Shown: positions 1 to 12,088, numbered from the stretch's first letter. The stretch: 64,000 bases of DNA from Zygnema cylindricum (GCA_037447655.1 JBBHKE010003209.1:1-64000), one strand, 5' to 3'. Numbers and translations are program-made. The notes: a model not told the origin generated them from the sequence alone.

Positions 1-712
1 GGTTTTAGTATGTTGCTTTGCAGACCTAGACAACAGAGGTCCAAGGGAGAGTACTACATTCGACCTCGGAGTTTACATTTTTCCATGACACTCCTTCATG
101 AGTATGTTAATGAGAGATATAGGGAAAAATTTTCCTTCCCAAACACCTTGTCAATTATTTGGCTGAAAAAATAGTGCATCGAATGGAGACTGGCCGTGCA
201 CCATGTTTTGTGAACACTGTTGATAAGAAGTTTGATGTAAAGCGACAAATTGAGATGGTCCTTTACCGTCTCGCCACGGAAAATACTGCAACTTTAGTAG
301 AGGATTTTTTTGGTGGAGTAAAATGACCGTCACTGGAAAACAAACAATATTTTGTGGGAATGTGTGGGATACCTTGACCCCAAGGTTGATAAAATGGCTA
401 ACGAGAAGGAGATTTAGTCAACAATTAACATCTTTCAAAGACTATAAGTTTCAATTTCCCAACTGCTGCGGGGCCATCGATGCCACCCACATAAATATAG
501 GGTTAGGGGCTCATATACGTCAGTCAGATTGGTACGATAGGGATAGAAACTACTCTACTATCTTGCAAATCGTGGAGGCTCCGAACACCCGGATACTTGA
601 TGCAAGTGGAAGCTGGGCTAGCAGCGTGCCTGACTCTAAGGTCTTTAGAAATTTCAGAATAGGAAATGCTATCTTGTTTGGAAGAGGATTGCAAGGGTCG
701 TCGGCTGCTATT
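1..712 (+). pseudogene. PIF/Harbinger transposase, truncated and frameshifted
   Basis: Remnant of a DDE nuclease of the PIF/Harbinger superfamily, which cuts and rejoins DNA transposon ends. The N-terminal helical part reads from about 60 to 315 (segments such as YRLATENTATLVEDFFGG), then a frameshift near 315 moves the frame. From 323 the catalytic part follows, with FPNCCGAIDATHI (first Asp) and SVPDSKVFRNF (second Asp region). The third acidic residue and C-terminus are missing because the frame runs into a minus-strand copia LTR whose terminal CA lies at 713. The start lies at or beyond the window edge. Superfamily assignment rests on these motifs and is firm; the gene is dead. Confidence 0.85.
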
Positions 713-1590
713 TGTTGTTCTACGACCACCGGTGCAGGTGGAGGAGCAGCAGTAGTAGTAGAAGTAGACAAGATACACTCTAAGAAGCTATCAAGAATCC
801 TACCAAACAGTTATTTTCAAGTGCTCACCAAATCTTATACAAGCATCCAAACTACATGAAGCTTTATCAAAATATAGAGTAGCATAATCAATGACAACTC
901 CCAAAGTTTCAGCATAATTGACTCGACAACACTCAAGATATAATGCTCAGAAGTTTGCCAAAAATTGTCCGCAATTTTACTACTTTGAAGTCAGGATACA
1001 TAAAATGTTCTACGTCCTAATTCTTATACCTGTGTTGTACCGACGATACAAGTGTACCAGAGAGGTATGTCAGACAACAAAGGTAACACTAATCTGTCAA
1101 GCTACTGCTGAGCTACCACTAAGCTAATCAGCACTACTCAGAATCTGTACAAAGTATTCGTTTAATACATTTGGCGGCTAAGTCTAGCGTGATCATCCTA
1201 TTTATCTTGTACGTTGACTAGATTCGTATCCATCATAATTTCTTTGTACTGTACTGCATCACATTATGATATTCGCGGTTGCGTTGTCCGTTCGGACCAT
1301 ATCTGCACTAATCACACTTGCGTTGTACTGTCTGTGTCGTAGTTGCGTTATCCTGTCTGCATCGCAGTTGCGTTTTCTTAACTTTGTCGTGGCTGCGTCA
1401 TCTTGACTCCGTCACAGCTGTGTTGCTGCATCGCAGCATCGTTGTTCCACCCGATGTGTGACATGTGTATGTGGATGAAAGTGCTTTTCTAAAACTTGTA
1501 ATGAGCTTTAAATGACGACGCGTGTCCTGTAGATTTGTATTCCCGTCATCACATTAATTTACTGAGACTTAAAGCTTTCCAAAATTAACA
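713..1590 (-). mobile_element. copia family A 3' LTR
   Basis: On the minus strand this begins TGTTAATTTTGG directly after a polypurine tract (AGGGGAG) at 1591-1597 and ends ...GAACAACA at 713, so it has TG...CA ends. It matches the 5' LTR at 35103-35943 through much of its length. Its last ~60 bases contain the family's gag start region (ATG changed to TTG here, encoding STSTTTAAPPPAPVVVEQQ). The sequence after 713 is Harbinger transposase, so this is a genuine 3' terminus inserted into that gene. A 5-bp target duplication would be CTATT at 708-712, but the partner end is lost. Confidence 0.8.
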
Positions 1591-2600
1591 CTCCCCTAAA
1601 AATTTAGACTCAGTGTATAAGCGCAGCTGCGATGTCAAAGCCACGCACCCGCGATGTCACACTTAGCGCAGCATGGCAGCATAGCAGTGCAGCATGGCAG
1701 CATAGCAGTGTAACATGGCAACATAGCAGCGTAGCAAATCAATTAGTCAACTAATCCCACTACACCCTGATTTTGGACTAGCACAGCATGGCAGTATCGC
1801 AGTGCAACAACTAGGCTATTCACCCAATCCTAGTACATCCCTAAAATACTTCAGCTTGGGAGTAGGAAGAGCTTTAGTAAACATATCAGCAATCATTCAT
1901 GCGTTTGGCCGATAACATAATTAAATCACCTTAGAGAACACTTTTTCTCTTACAAAGTGTAGTCTTACATCGATGTGCTTACTCTTTAAGTGGTGACTTG
2001 GGTTAGGGTCAATCGCAATGGCATCATGGTTATCACACCAGATCACCTGTGGACCAACCTGCATGTATCTTAGTTCTCGCAACATGGATTTTACCCATAA
2101 GAGTTCTTTGAGGGCCGACCTTGCTGCCATATATTCTGACTCCATTGTCGATTGTGTTGTAACCTTTGGAAGTTTCCTGCTCCAGCAGCAAGTCCCGTTC
2201 CCAATTTGCAGAACGAATCCCGTGGTGGATTTTCGGCTTGGCATATAGCCATAGCTTGCATCACTCAATGTTTGCAGCTTCACTTCTCCCCGCCTAGTAT
2301 GAGATTGGGGTCTTTGGTTCCTGCAAAATATCTTAAGACTCTCGTTGCTGCATCAATATCATATTTTCTCGGGTTCTCTAGACTTCTGCTTAGTACCCCA
2401 ACTGTTGCAGCAATATTAAGACTAATACAGTTCATGAAATATATTAAGCTTCCCACTATTTGTCTGTAAGGTATTATTGTTATAGGATCATTCTCCCCTG
2501 ACTATAAATACTCGCTAACAATGACACCTGGTTTTTTCTCTTCTTCCTCTAACTTGAGCCGAAACTCCATTGGAGTTAAACATCCTTTTGCCCCCCGCAT
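1591..2600 (-). pseudogene. copia family A Pol C-terminus (RT tail, RNase H) with 3' UTR
   Basis: Minus-strand end of a Ty1/copia Pol. The RT tail reads PYRQIVGSLIYFMN near 2470-2420 and RVLRYFAGT near 2330. RNase H follows from 2283: SDASYGYMPSRKSTTGFV, then QSTMESEYMAA, then VIWCDNHDAIAI and SKHIDVRLHFVREK. Past a stop, the usual copia tail MIADMFTKALP is readable near 1890. In-frame stops near 2510 and 1920 show it is dead. The 5' part of the element is missing beyond about 2600, where the hAT transposase begins. The homologous block in family B is at 54.93-56.9 kb. Confidence 0.85.
1665..1740. repeat. 21-bp tandem repeat (GCAGCATGGCAGCATAGCAGT) in copia A 3' UTR
   Basis: About three and a half units of a 21-bp GCAGCAT-rich repeat, with further decayed units near 1785-1805. 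It lies between the RNase H coding end and the polypurine tract. The LTR of the same family is also rich in GCAGCTGCG-like motifs. Confidence 0.75.
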
Positions 2601-2649
2601 TCCAAACACATGAATATGTTTATATCACCCCTATCTCTCTTTACTCTAA

Positions 2650-4664
2650 ATCTATGTCAAACATGTCTTCATCAAACTCTTCTTCTCCTACCTCCCCTAC
2701 CTCTTCCTCCCATGCTACCATTTCTTCTTTATAAGTAACATCTTTGGTGCTTTGTAATAATCTGAGATTGCTAAAGACCCAAACCAAATCATTGGCTCTT
2801 TTAGCTGTCAATTTGTTCCTTTTCTTAGAGTGAATATGGTCGTAGGTTGACTAATTCCTCTCACATGAGCTGGCGATTGTGCAGTGGGCAAGGATCCTAA
2901 TTGCTATTTTCTGTAAGAAAGGGGTGACAACCCCAAACTGCTGCCACCACTTCCACCCTGGCATCTCCTTAGCACACGTCTTTGTCACCTCCCTCCCAAA
3001 TATGCCCTCATAACCTTTATACTTAGACAACTCATTGTAGGCCGCAGCATGGTCCGCCACATTTGGTAACAGCTTATCAAGCATCATTTGAAAACCTTCC
3101 ATTACTTTCACATTTGAAAGTTGACCATAGGCATCACTTTCGTACTCGGGATCGAGTACAAAGCCGGCAACGTATATGGGGTTGTGTGCCATCTCCCATC
3201 TGGCTATGAAAGACACCTTCATCTCCTCCAAAATTTGCATGCCTTCGTAATTTCGCGCTCCTCCATTGCTGCATAACTTCACCAAAAACTCACCAATATT
3301 GTAAAAACCATGATATACCTTCCCCACATTTGGGCTCCCTTTGTCGCACTCCCTCATCATCCGCACCACAGGTTCTTAAACTTTCATAGCCTCGGTCACT
3401 TTCGTCCAAAACTCCTGGTTCAAGATGAAGCCTTTAATCTTAGCACCCTCTAACTTGTATGTAGACTTGCTTAACCAGTGCTTGTAAGCATCATCAAACA
3501 TCAAGGTCTCCAAGCTTTCCTTCACCTGTAAAAACCTCTGTAGCATGATAAAATTTGTTGCAAACCTGGTCTCTCCAGGTTTTAAAAGCCTAAGTTCTAA
3601 AATTTTGTTTAACAAAGTTGTAGTCATGTGATAATTCGTAATAAATTTCAACGCCTCCTTTGCCTCTCGGACAAGTGTTGAAATAAAAGACAACTTGCCC
3701 CAGTCCTCTAACATTACGTCCAATACATGGGCAGAACATGGCGTCCACGTTATGGAGGGATACTTTCCCATGAGCAACGAGGCACATTAGGTCTAATACA
3801 TGGGCAGAACATGGCGTCCACGTGATGGAAGGATACTTTCCCATGAGCAACGAGGCGGCAGCCTTGTTCACATGAGCGGAATCTGTCACAACTTGCACCA
3901 CATGCTTTACCCCTACCGTAAGAACTCCTTTCTCTAACACCTGAAAAACGTATTCGGCATCCTTTGTTTGCCCTCTAGTGTCTTCAGCCATACGGAACAT
4001 ATCTCCTTTGGGGGTGACAGCGTGAATGTTCAGAAAAGGCGTGTCATCAAAAGCCATCCAACCTTGTGATATGATAGAGGCACCAGTCATTTTTATGCTC
4101 TTTAGGTAGCTTGCCAAATCGTTAGTGATCGTTGCTTTCGTCTCAGACATAAGTCGATTTCTCATGGTATTTCGGTGAGGTAACTTGTAAGACGGCCCTA
4201 TCTCCCCGATCTTCTTCACCGCTGCCTTAAAATATTGGTCGTCCAATAGTCGAAACGGCAAGCCATTGGCAAATAAAGTCTTTGCCCATGCTGCATCCAC
4301 CTCCTTCTTATTATGCTTGTTAAATATATTTGTTATTTTCGTCTGAACACCTTGTACCTTGCTACTCTGGCTTGATCCTAGACATCCAATGAGTTCATCC
4401 AAATCGGATATGACACGTTTTTGAGAGCCATGAGAAGATTTTGTGGTTTCATATGTGTTTAACTGCGCCTTCACCTCATCGGGGCATAGAATGCAAGCTC
4501 TAATGCCCCCGTTTTGCACATTTCCAAGCAGGTGGTTTCTAATTCTAGTTGCGTGGCCATTATTCAAAATTGCAGTATAGACAGATACATATTAAGTTAT
4601 TCCCAAGCAGCTCTTCGTCTGGAGCCTTGACATGCTCCCACTCGATTCCTAGTGGCCTAGGCAT
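2650..4664 (-). pseudogene. hAT transposase (BED finger, DUF659, hAT C-terminal domain)
   Basis: A nearly full-length but broken hAT-type transposase. Best start is the ATG at 4664 (MPRPLGIEWEHVK). A BED zinc finger follows: CLYCNF, a frameshift near 4570, then NNGHATRIRNHLLG and the distal His/Cys. The DUF659 core lies at about 4250-3780 (TGASIISQGWMAFDDTPFLN, VVQVVTDSAHVNKAAA, ITWTPCSAHVLD). A 73-bp tandem duplication near 3725-3870 breaks the frame. Reading resumes at 3777 to about 3376, then 3369-2851, ending in the hAT dimerisation domain (ILAHCTIASSCERN, a stop, then STYDHIHSKKRNKL). The domain order is that of plant DUF659 hAT proteins of roughly 700 residues. At least three lesions make it non-functional. 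Confidence 0.88.
3725..3870. repeat. 73-bp tandem duplication inside hAT transposase
   Basis: Two copies start with ACATGGGCAGAACATGGCGT at 3725 and 3798 and differ by few substitutions. The 73-bp period is not a multiple of three, so the duplication itself destroys the transposase frame. Confidence 0.85.
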
Positions 4665-4669
4665 GGATG

Positions 4670-5321
4670 TTTTTGGCAAAGTTTTTGGAACCTTAAAGGG
4701 TGGCTTCAATGACAAGTTAAATGGTGGAATTCATGGTGTCTCCAATGGCGGCTTCTTTATGAAAGAGTGGAGGAAAATTCGCGCGCGCAAATTGAGTAGC
4801 GTCTTTTTTTTTTAAATGTCTGTACAATTTTCCGTACAACCTGAGACGTACGAAATTTACGAAATTTACGAAACTACCGAATACTATGTAGTTTTCGGAA
4901 AAAATTCCAAATCCATAAGAATGGGACTTATATGCTCGGAAGACAACAAATTTAATCGTACACCTTCGTATTACGTACGGATGGTTTTGTACTTCAAGAT
5001 GGATTGGCGTACGATTTGTACTTTTGGCGTCAAGATGACTTTGTCCTACGGATTGCTTTGTCATATGCACGATTCACACTAGAAATGGATGATGAACGAG
5101 ATGAGGAAACGAATGTCCTTTTTTTTTGTTTGAACGTGAATCACCTTGACGTCATCTCACGTCAACAAAAACGTCGCGATGTGATTCATGTTGCCGTACG
5201 ATTAGGCGCCGATGACTCAGATCCGTCCGTACCAAACCTTTGTTTTTCACCTGTAAGAAGGGGAGAGGACGTTTCGACAAAGTTCTAAAGAAGTTTTAAA
5301 GGTATGGCCCCATGTGACTAA
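4670..5321. other. no gene recognised; CGTACG-rich, outer MITE end at 5300
   Basis: No coding signature. The stretch is rich in CGTAC/GTACG words and in a short repeat (ACGAAATTTACGAAATTTACGA near 4848). At 5301 a TIR-like GGTATGGCCCCATGTG begins, the likely remnant of a MITE into which the element at 5322 inserted. Confidence 0.4.
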
Positions 5322-6283
5322 TGGCGTGTTCCCATGTAGCCGAAACTTTGAAATGTTACTTTGGATTTCACCGCAGATTTTACGGTGTACTCTTCAAAGT
5401 GTTCCTATGTCAATCATTACTTGCGCCTTCATTACTTCAAATATGTGACAGGTGTAGACGTCTACAAAATATGCGACAGCCTACGTTAGTACGAAACGAA
5501 ATGTAGACGACTACAGTACTAAACTTCCTAAAATTAGCGACGTCTACAAAAACGGCGACGGTTGTAGACGTCGAGTTTTTTGTGACATTGTAGATGTTTA
5601 GGGTTCTGTGACATTGCGAAGTCATGCTACCTTGTGACGTCATCAACACATAAACTTTCGGCCATGGCTTCTCGATTTCTTTTTCTTACCATTTATCATT
5701 CGATATGCCATCAAAATGAGACCAAAAATAGTAAAAAAAAAAAGGAAAAAAATATATCTTTCGTTTGATACTATTATTGTTGCATTTCATTTAGAGATGA
5801 GAGAAAGAGGAGCGCGTCGAATGAAAAAGATGGGGAGACCCGAGAACGTAGTAAATTTTTGCAAAGGACCCATGAATGAAAGTGGAGGTCCGAGACCCCA
5901 ACGATTTTTTTTCGTACATGCTTGTCATTTTGTACGTACATGAGTGTGACGAGCATGTAAAAAAATAGCGTGTACTCTCCCTCGTTCAGAAATTTTCGAA
6001 GATGTTTCACGCGTGCAATACCTGCTTGCTATTCGTTGATAGGGTGTTATTTTTGTTAAAATCAGATAGCGATTTGATTCCATTACAAGTGTGAAGATGA
6101 GCTAGAAGTCGGTGGCGATGAAGATAACGCCAAATTACCGTACCTTCCAAGTTCCAAAATGACGCAAAATGTACTTGTGTTTTTGCCCATTTTTCGTACG
6201 GCGTAATATTTTCTCGTTGGAAGTCCCATTTTTTGTGAAAACGACGGGAAAAATCCCTTACTTGAACACATGGGAACACGCCC
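5322..6283. mobile_element. MITE family H1 (GGGCGTGTTCCCATGT ends, TAA target duplication)
   Basis: A 962-bp non-coding element. The left end reads TGGCGTGTTCCCATGTAG and the right end ACACATGGGAACACGCCC, inverted copies of each other. TAA flanks both sides (5319-5321 and 6284-6286). A 3-bp TWA duplication with G-rich termini is typical of PIF/Harbinger MITEs. The interior carries the family motifs GTAGACG and AAAATGACGCAAAATGTACTTG. The last ~130 bp recur almost unchanged at 26185-26313. No transposase is encoded. Confidence 0.85.
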
Positions 6284-6775
6284 TAAGTTTGGGTATTTTT
6301 CTGTCGTTTTCTTTTCCAACTTAGCGCCGTAGTGATTAAGTTGCGACCGTACGAAGAAATTGCAAATTTGTAGAGTACAATTTGCGACATTCTCGAACTT
6401 CGGATGTACAAAAATTTGTCGTCTTGCGTTTTTCGACCCACTGTCACGTCATCTTCAACCTTATCATAAAACAAATCGGCAATGTGTTTTTTAGCTAAGT
6501 AAATCCGTATACACCAATAGGAAAATATATTCCCACGTGTGAAAAGTTTTCAAAAGTTTTTGACGACGAAAAAAGTACAAGGCTGTTCGTTTTTGTCCGC
6601 ATTGCAGGGGTCTCGAGGCTGCAGTGATCTTCGCCCTCACTGCCATTGTCACCTTGTGCTTCATCCACCCCTTCAAATTACACTATTTCGCATTCTGGCA
6701 CAAGTTGGCTTTAAGGGCAACGGGAGGGAGTGAGAGAAAATATTCAGATCGACGTTTTCCAATCACCGCGGAAGG

Positions 6776-6783
6776 TATAAAAG
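6776..6783 (+). promoter_or_regulatory. possible TATA box (TATAAAAG)
   Basis: A canonical plant TATA box in a GC-richer stretch, followed by a T/A-rich leader-like region. Potential splice signals lie downstream: GCAG at 7341-7344, AAGGTGAGTT near 7460, and CATGCAG near 9316. I could not assemble an open reading frame across them, so this may be a non-coding or decayed transcription unit. Confidence 0.35.
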
Positions 6784-7970
6784 CACTACTCCGTGCCATT
6801 TGAAATTTTTTCCACATTAAAAAACAATCTTCGCTGGAAAAACACAACACTTTCCCCTAATCAACCTTTTCTCGTAATATGGCCTTAAAATTGTTAATAT
6901 ATTTTTAATGAAAAATAAAACATTCTTCTTCTTTCTTCCTTAAAGAAAAAAAAGAAAAACTTTGTTGCTTGCTCTTTTTTAGCTAAGGAAAAAGCTGAGG
7001 CCGATAAATTCTTAGGGTTTGTCTGAAAGAGTTATGAGATTTTTCTTTGGTGTTTACTTTTCATATTGACTTCTTTCTGTAGTTTTGAATGTGAAATAAA
7101 CAACAATTTAAATCAGCAGCGGAGGCACAGTTTATAACTATTGTGTTAGCTCCTGCAGTATGTCATTTATTTACAGAATTGCTAACGGTCAGAGTTCAAA
7201 AGAGAGTTTAAAAGAGTTTTTTTAGAAGAGAGTTTTAATAAAAATTTAGAAGATATTTAGAAGAAAATTACCAAATAAAATAAGAAGTCTTTTTTTTAAT
7301 GTGTAGCCTCTGTTTGACCAAGACATGGGCTTTGAGTTGCAGGATAAGCCAAAGTTGGGTTGATATCGAGCTCTCTCTCCCATACGGATCTTGGTTGTGA
7401 TATTACCCCTAACATTCTAGGCTGTACTGGTACTCCATCCTCCTTCCCTCACCCAGACAAGGTGAGTTTTTTCAACTCCAAAATGCTATGTTATTACATC
7501 TAAGTGATTCGTTGTGGTTTTTTGAAGCGGAGTTTGTGAGGTATTCTTTAACAAAATATTCATTATTGTCTGCGTTTTGATTTTTCTTTTTGTTGATAGA
7601 TAAGTTAAGCATGTTTAGTTTAAAGATTTTAACTTGAGACGTAATAATAGGAAAATAGTACAAAAAAAGATTGAAATTTGTCTTTGTTTTTGTCATTGTG
7701 GACGACAAACTTAAGACGGTTGATCTGCTTGTGTTGATACTATTCTTATGAAAACCGATTCTTTTATATATGGTTTTGTACCTAGTTTGCGTATCGAACG
7801 AATTTAAGGTCGATACATAGTGAAATTGGTATTTATCAATTTTGCGACATTTGAAATTTGGTATACAAAAAATTGCCCGATATATAACACCATTTATACT
7901 AACGTTCATTTCAGTTTCCTTTTTAATTGTAGTTAATTTACATATAATTTTTCAGCAAATTAGTGAGTAT
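6784..7970. other. AT-rich region with one exon-like island
   Basis: Mostly AT-rich. An island of about 115 bp (7345-7460) has higher GC, is bounded by TTGCAG and AAGGTGAGTT, and has one frame open for 38 codons (including LGCTGTPSSFPHPDK). A TAA falls in that frame just after the acceptor, so it cannot be a simple internal exon. No family recognised. Confidence 0.25.
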
Positions 7971-9290
7971 CCACACTATTTGTGGTGAATTTGTCGAATC
8001 TTGTTTGTGGGAGTGTTGTTTTTTTCCGTCAACCTGTTTCACTGCAAATCCAAACCAAACAATTTCAAAAAAAGAAAACGTTCTTCCTGTTTTGGTATAG
8101 TTTTCTCATTTCTGGGTCTATCTACACTATTTATGGTGAATTTGTCAGAAGCTTGATTGTGGGAGTGCTGTTTTTTTCCGTCAACCTGTTTCACTGCAAA
8201 TCCAAACCAAACAATTTAAACGAAAGAAAACATTTTTCCTGTTTTGGAATAGATTTCTCATTTCTGGTCGTATCCACACTATTTGTGGTGAATTGGTGGA
8301 ATCTTGTTCGTGGGAGTGCTGTTTTTTTCCGGTCAACCTGTTTCACAGCAAATCCAAACCAAACAATTTAAAAGAAAGAAAATATTTTTCCTGTTTTGGT
8401 ATAGTTTTCTCATTTCTGGCCTTATCCACACTATTTTTTTTGAATTGGTCGGAATCTTGTTTGTGGGAGTGTTGTTTTTTTCGGTCAACCTGTTTCACAA
8501 CAAATCCAAACCAAACAATTTAAACGAAAGAAAACATTTTTCTTGTTTTGGTACAAGCTATCCACACTATTTGTGGTGAATTGGTCGGAATCTTGTTTGT
8601 GGGAGTGTTTTTTTTCGGTCAGCCTGTTTCACAGCAAATCCAAACCAAACAATTTAAACGAAAGAAAACATTTTTCCTGTTTTGGTAAAGGCTATCCACA
8701 CTATTTGTGGTGAAATGGTCGGAATCTTGTTTGTGGGAGTGTTGTTTTTTTCGGTCAACCTGTTTCACAGCAAATCCAAACCAAACAATTTAAACGAAAG
8801 AAAACATTTTTCCAGTTTTGATATAGGCTATCCACACTATTTGTGGTGAATTCGTCGGAATCTTGTTTGTGGGAGTGCTGTTTTTTTCTCTCAACCTGTT
8901 TCATTGCAAATCCAAACCAAACAATTTCAAAAAAAGAAAACATTCTTCCTGTTTTGGTATAGTTTTCTCATTTTTGGGTTTATCCACACTATTTATGGTG
9001 AATTTCTTAGAAGCTTGATTGTGGGAGTGTTGTTTTTTCCGTTAACCTATTTCAGTGCAAATCCAAATGATTTAAAAAAAAGAAAACATTTTTTCCTGTT
9101 TTGGAACAGTATTCTCATTTCTGGCCCTATCCACACTATTTGTGGTGAATTGGTCGGAATCTTGTTTGTGGGAGTGTTGTTTTTTTCGGTCAACCTGTTT
9201 CACAACAAATCCAAACCAAACAATTTAAAAGAAAGGAAACATTTTTCATGTTCAGGTACAGTTTCTTATTTCTAGCCGTATCCAAACTAT
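7971..9290. repeat. nine-unit satellite array, 152- and 135-bp unit types
   Basis: Units begin with CCACACTATTTGTGGTGAAT at 7971, 8122, 8274, 8426, 8562, 8696, 8832, 8984, 9131 and (decayed) 9282. Spacings are about 152 bp for the first three, 135 bp for the next three and about 150 bp for the last three. The short type lacks a ~16-bp AGTTTTCTCATTTCTGG segment at the unit end. Short open frames across the array come from the repeat and are not genes. Confidence 0.92.
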
Positions 9291-9501
9291 ATATGGTGAA
9301 TTTGTCTGTCATGCAGAAATTATGGTTGAAAACGCGTTGGAAAAGAACTAATTGGAGTCGTTGTGAATGCTCTTGGAAAGGTTGTCACTGAAGTGACGTC
9401 TGCAATGGCGTCAAACACGGAAAGAATTATGAAGGGCTAGCATTGTATAATTTAGGATACAAAAGATGTTTCGTAAGTTATAAAAAACAACGAGGAGGAT
9501 T

Positions 9502-9860
9502 TCATTCGCGTTTAGTGGCAAGAAAAATAGGAAACATTATGTTTGAGATCGCTTTTTTGATGTGCAAATTGTGATGGTTTAAGGCATTTTTTCGCCCTTT
9601 TTGATGTAAAACATGTGATGTGTGGTATAATTGGTTTTAAGAATTTTTCTTTTCTGTTCTATACATGAATACTACGTGGATGTCATTCGCGTTTAGTTGC
9701 AAAAAAAACAAAAACATTATGTTTCAGGACGCTATTTTGATGTGCAAATTGTGATGGGTTAAGGCATTTTTGGCCTTTTTTTATATAGAAAATGTGATGT
9801 GTGGTATAGTTGGTTTTAACAATTTTCTTTTCCGTTTTCACATGATTACAAGGAATATGT
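9502..9860. repeat. 181-bp direct tandem duplication
   Basis: Two imperfect copies begin with TCATTCGCGTTTAGT at 9502 and 9683. Both carry GATGTGCAAATTGTGATGG and AATGTGATGTGTGGTATA-type segments. They follow the satellite array and have no coding potential. Confidence 0.8.
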
Positions 9861-10587
9861 CGTCTCTTACCCTACTCTTCGCCTTGTAAGCTATTGAAGT
9901 TCAGTTTTTCAATATCCATATTATATTGTGCGTCTATGTTACTAGCGTGCATGTTTTTTTTATGTTCTATGGGTAATTTTTTCCATTAAATGTTTCGTCT
10001 TCCTTTCAAGTCTTTGGTGTTCCATAGTTTTGCTAATATTCCAATGTTTGAAGTTGTTTAACTAATTTCACTTTTAGTTTGCCGAGGATTCGTTGCATGC
10101 TATTGTTGTAATCTATGAACACTTTGTGGCATCATTTTTTTAGACGGTACACAAGTAGTTATTTAATCAACAATTTTTCAAGAGGTATTGAAATATGATT
10201 TCTAATCAAGATTTGTTTTATATTGAAGATTATTGTGGATTTTTGGAAAGAAATTGCGCATGTGTTGGAGTTTTACACTGTTTTAATAATCATTCCAGAG
10301 AATAAGGTAAAAACCACCAAAAAACATTCATTGGAAACATATACAACATAAAAAACAATATTGGGAAAAAATGGGAGAGTGATGTTCATGAAAATATAAA
10401 TGGAATTACACATTCGTTTACATTTGAAAACCTCGAAGATAGTGACTCAAAAAGCAAATTCCCATTTGATAGTGGCCTCTTCATGAAATATTCACGAACT
10501 GAAAAACAAGTAGTGGAAAAAAGAATAAAAAAATAACAACCTGGGAAAAAAAAAACTAATATTTTGAAGAAAACAACATCAACTTCA
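9861..10587. other. no gene recognised
   Basis: AT-rich sequence with no recognisable protein, RNA or transposon end. It probably includes the 3' flank of the minus-strand Harbinger transposase, but I could not find a terminal inverted repeat. Confidence 0.3.
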
Positions 10588-12088
10588 TTAGTTTTCGACT
10601 TCCATTCTATCACTTTCAGTTCTATCATTACCACCATCGTCGGCTCCTTCATTTTCACCGCTTTCTGTAATCACCGTATCTCCTTCCCTTTCATCTTCCG
10701 TGTCCGTAACGTAGCCTCCATTTCCATTCTGATCATTATTGTCTTCTCGGGAGACGTAATTACATAACACATCCCTTATTGCAGCACCGCGTATTTTAGC
10801 AGAGCGACAAATTCTCGATTGTCTTTCCACTTCTCCACTGTTCCGTGTTCGTCGTTCTTCAACTCGAGACCTACGAGATGGCTTTTCGCGAAACTCCGAC
10901 TCCCAATCAAATCTAGCTCGCTCCTCGCAATAGAAATGTTATGCACTATGCACGCGACAAGAATACAGGACACCAATACATCCTTCCGCGGTTGGTACCT
11001 TCAAAAGATGTCTCTATTGTGCCTTTAGTTTTCCAAACACCATTTCAACCACCATCCTTATTGCAACATGTTGAAAATTGAACTTTTTTTGGGATGCAGT
11101 GAGTTTTAAGTCGGGGTAAGGGATGACGAGGTTAGAGTGAAGTGCGTACTCAGCATCTCCAACGAGATATGGAAGCACTGTACTATTTCCCCATTGAAAA
11201 GATTTTCCACTTACTTTCATGCGTCAGTTGAAATCCATCCCCAATTTTGATCTCCTAAAAATTCTCGAATCGTGCATGGAACCCGGTGCCCCCAAGTTAA
11301 GGTCGATGATTCTCATCTTGCGGTCGACAACAGCTTGGACTACCGTAGAAAACTTCTTTTTGGCGTCAAAATAATTTATGGCTGAGAATCCCTTGCCAAA
11401 GGTAATTTCGATATGGGTACAATCTATTGCACCAATGCAATTTGGTAACCATTTTTTTTGTTCAAAGAAATCTTTGGTTTTTTTAAGCTCTTCCTCCGTG
11501 GACCATCTAATCCAATGCTCTAGCCTTTTTGTAATGGCCACCATAACTCTCCTAAACACCTTACCCACAGTCGAATGCCCTATTCCAAACTGCACAGCAG
11601 TACGTATGACCCCGCTTTGGTGCCCTAATCTCATCAACGCAATTAATACTTGTTTTTCTGCGGTTAGTTCCCTATTTAGTTCCCTATTTGTAATGTTTTC
11701 CAGTCCGGGGGGGGGGGTCTAGTGGTGAGGTCATTTTCTAGTTCTTTCACCAAAAATTGAGCGCTATCTCTTCTAAGCCAAAAAATAGTTGCCGAAACCG
11801 TGTTGTTGTACATTGTGGTAATACTTCATCAACCCACTGTAAAGTCCTTGGTAAAATGTGATACTGACCATCCTCGTTGGTTTGTAGAATGGATAGTTGG
11901 TACAGTAACCCTCGTACGATTTCCGATACCACATGTCCAATGACGTCCGGTATTCTTCGTCGACCGTGTTAGTTAAGTAATAATGATGGTAGTAGTATTG
12001 TTGTTAACAGTTGTAAGATCGTGGTTAACGTGGAGGTAACCACTTGTATCATCATCGCTGCACAACGGGCTTTCTTTTCTGGTGTCAT
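10588..12088 (-). pseudogene. PIF/Harbinger transposase, full-length but multiply frameshifted
   Basis: A near-complete minus-strand Harbinger nuclease. It starts at the ATG at 12088 (MTPEKKARCAAMM), has an internal stop near 11970, and resumes at VSEIVRGLLYQ. At 11709-11719 a G homopolymer encodes prolines. The catalytic core at 11637-11224 shows WLPNCIGAIDCTHIEI (first Asp) and APGSMHDSRIFRRSKL (second Asp). A frameshift leads to LPYLVGDAEYAL and VVEMVFGKLKAQ (third acidic region, 11190-11014), and another to ACIVHNISI. The acidic C-terminal tail (EDNNDQNGNGGYVTDTEDE) ends near 10588. It is a different lineage from the copy at 1-712. It cannot make an active protein but could be a relic of the source of the TWA-flanked MITEs here; no TIR was found to prove that link. 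Confidence 0.88.

Noticed and set aside
697-771. A separate gag fragment downstream of the family A 3' LTR
   Set aside because: The gag-like bases end exactly at the LTR terminal CA, so they are part of the LTR itself.
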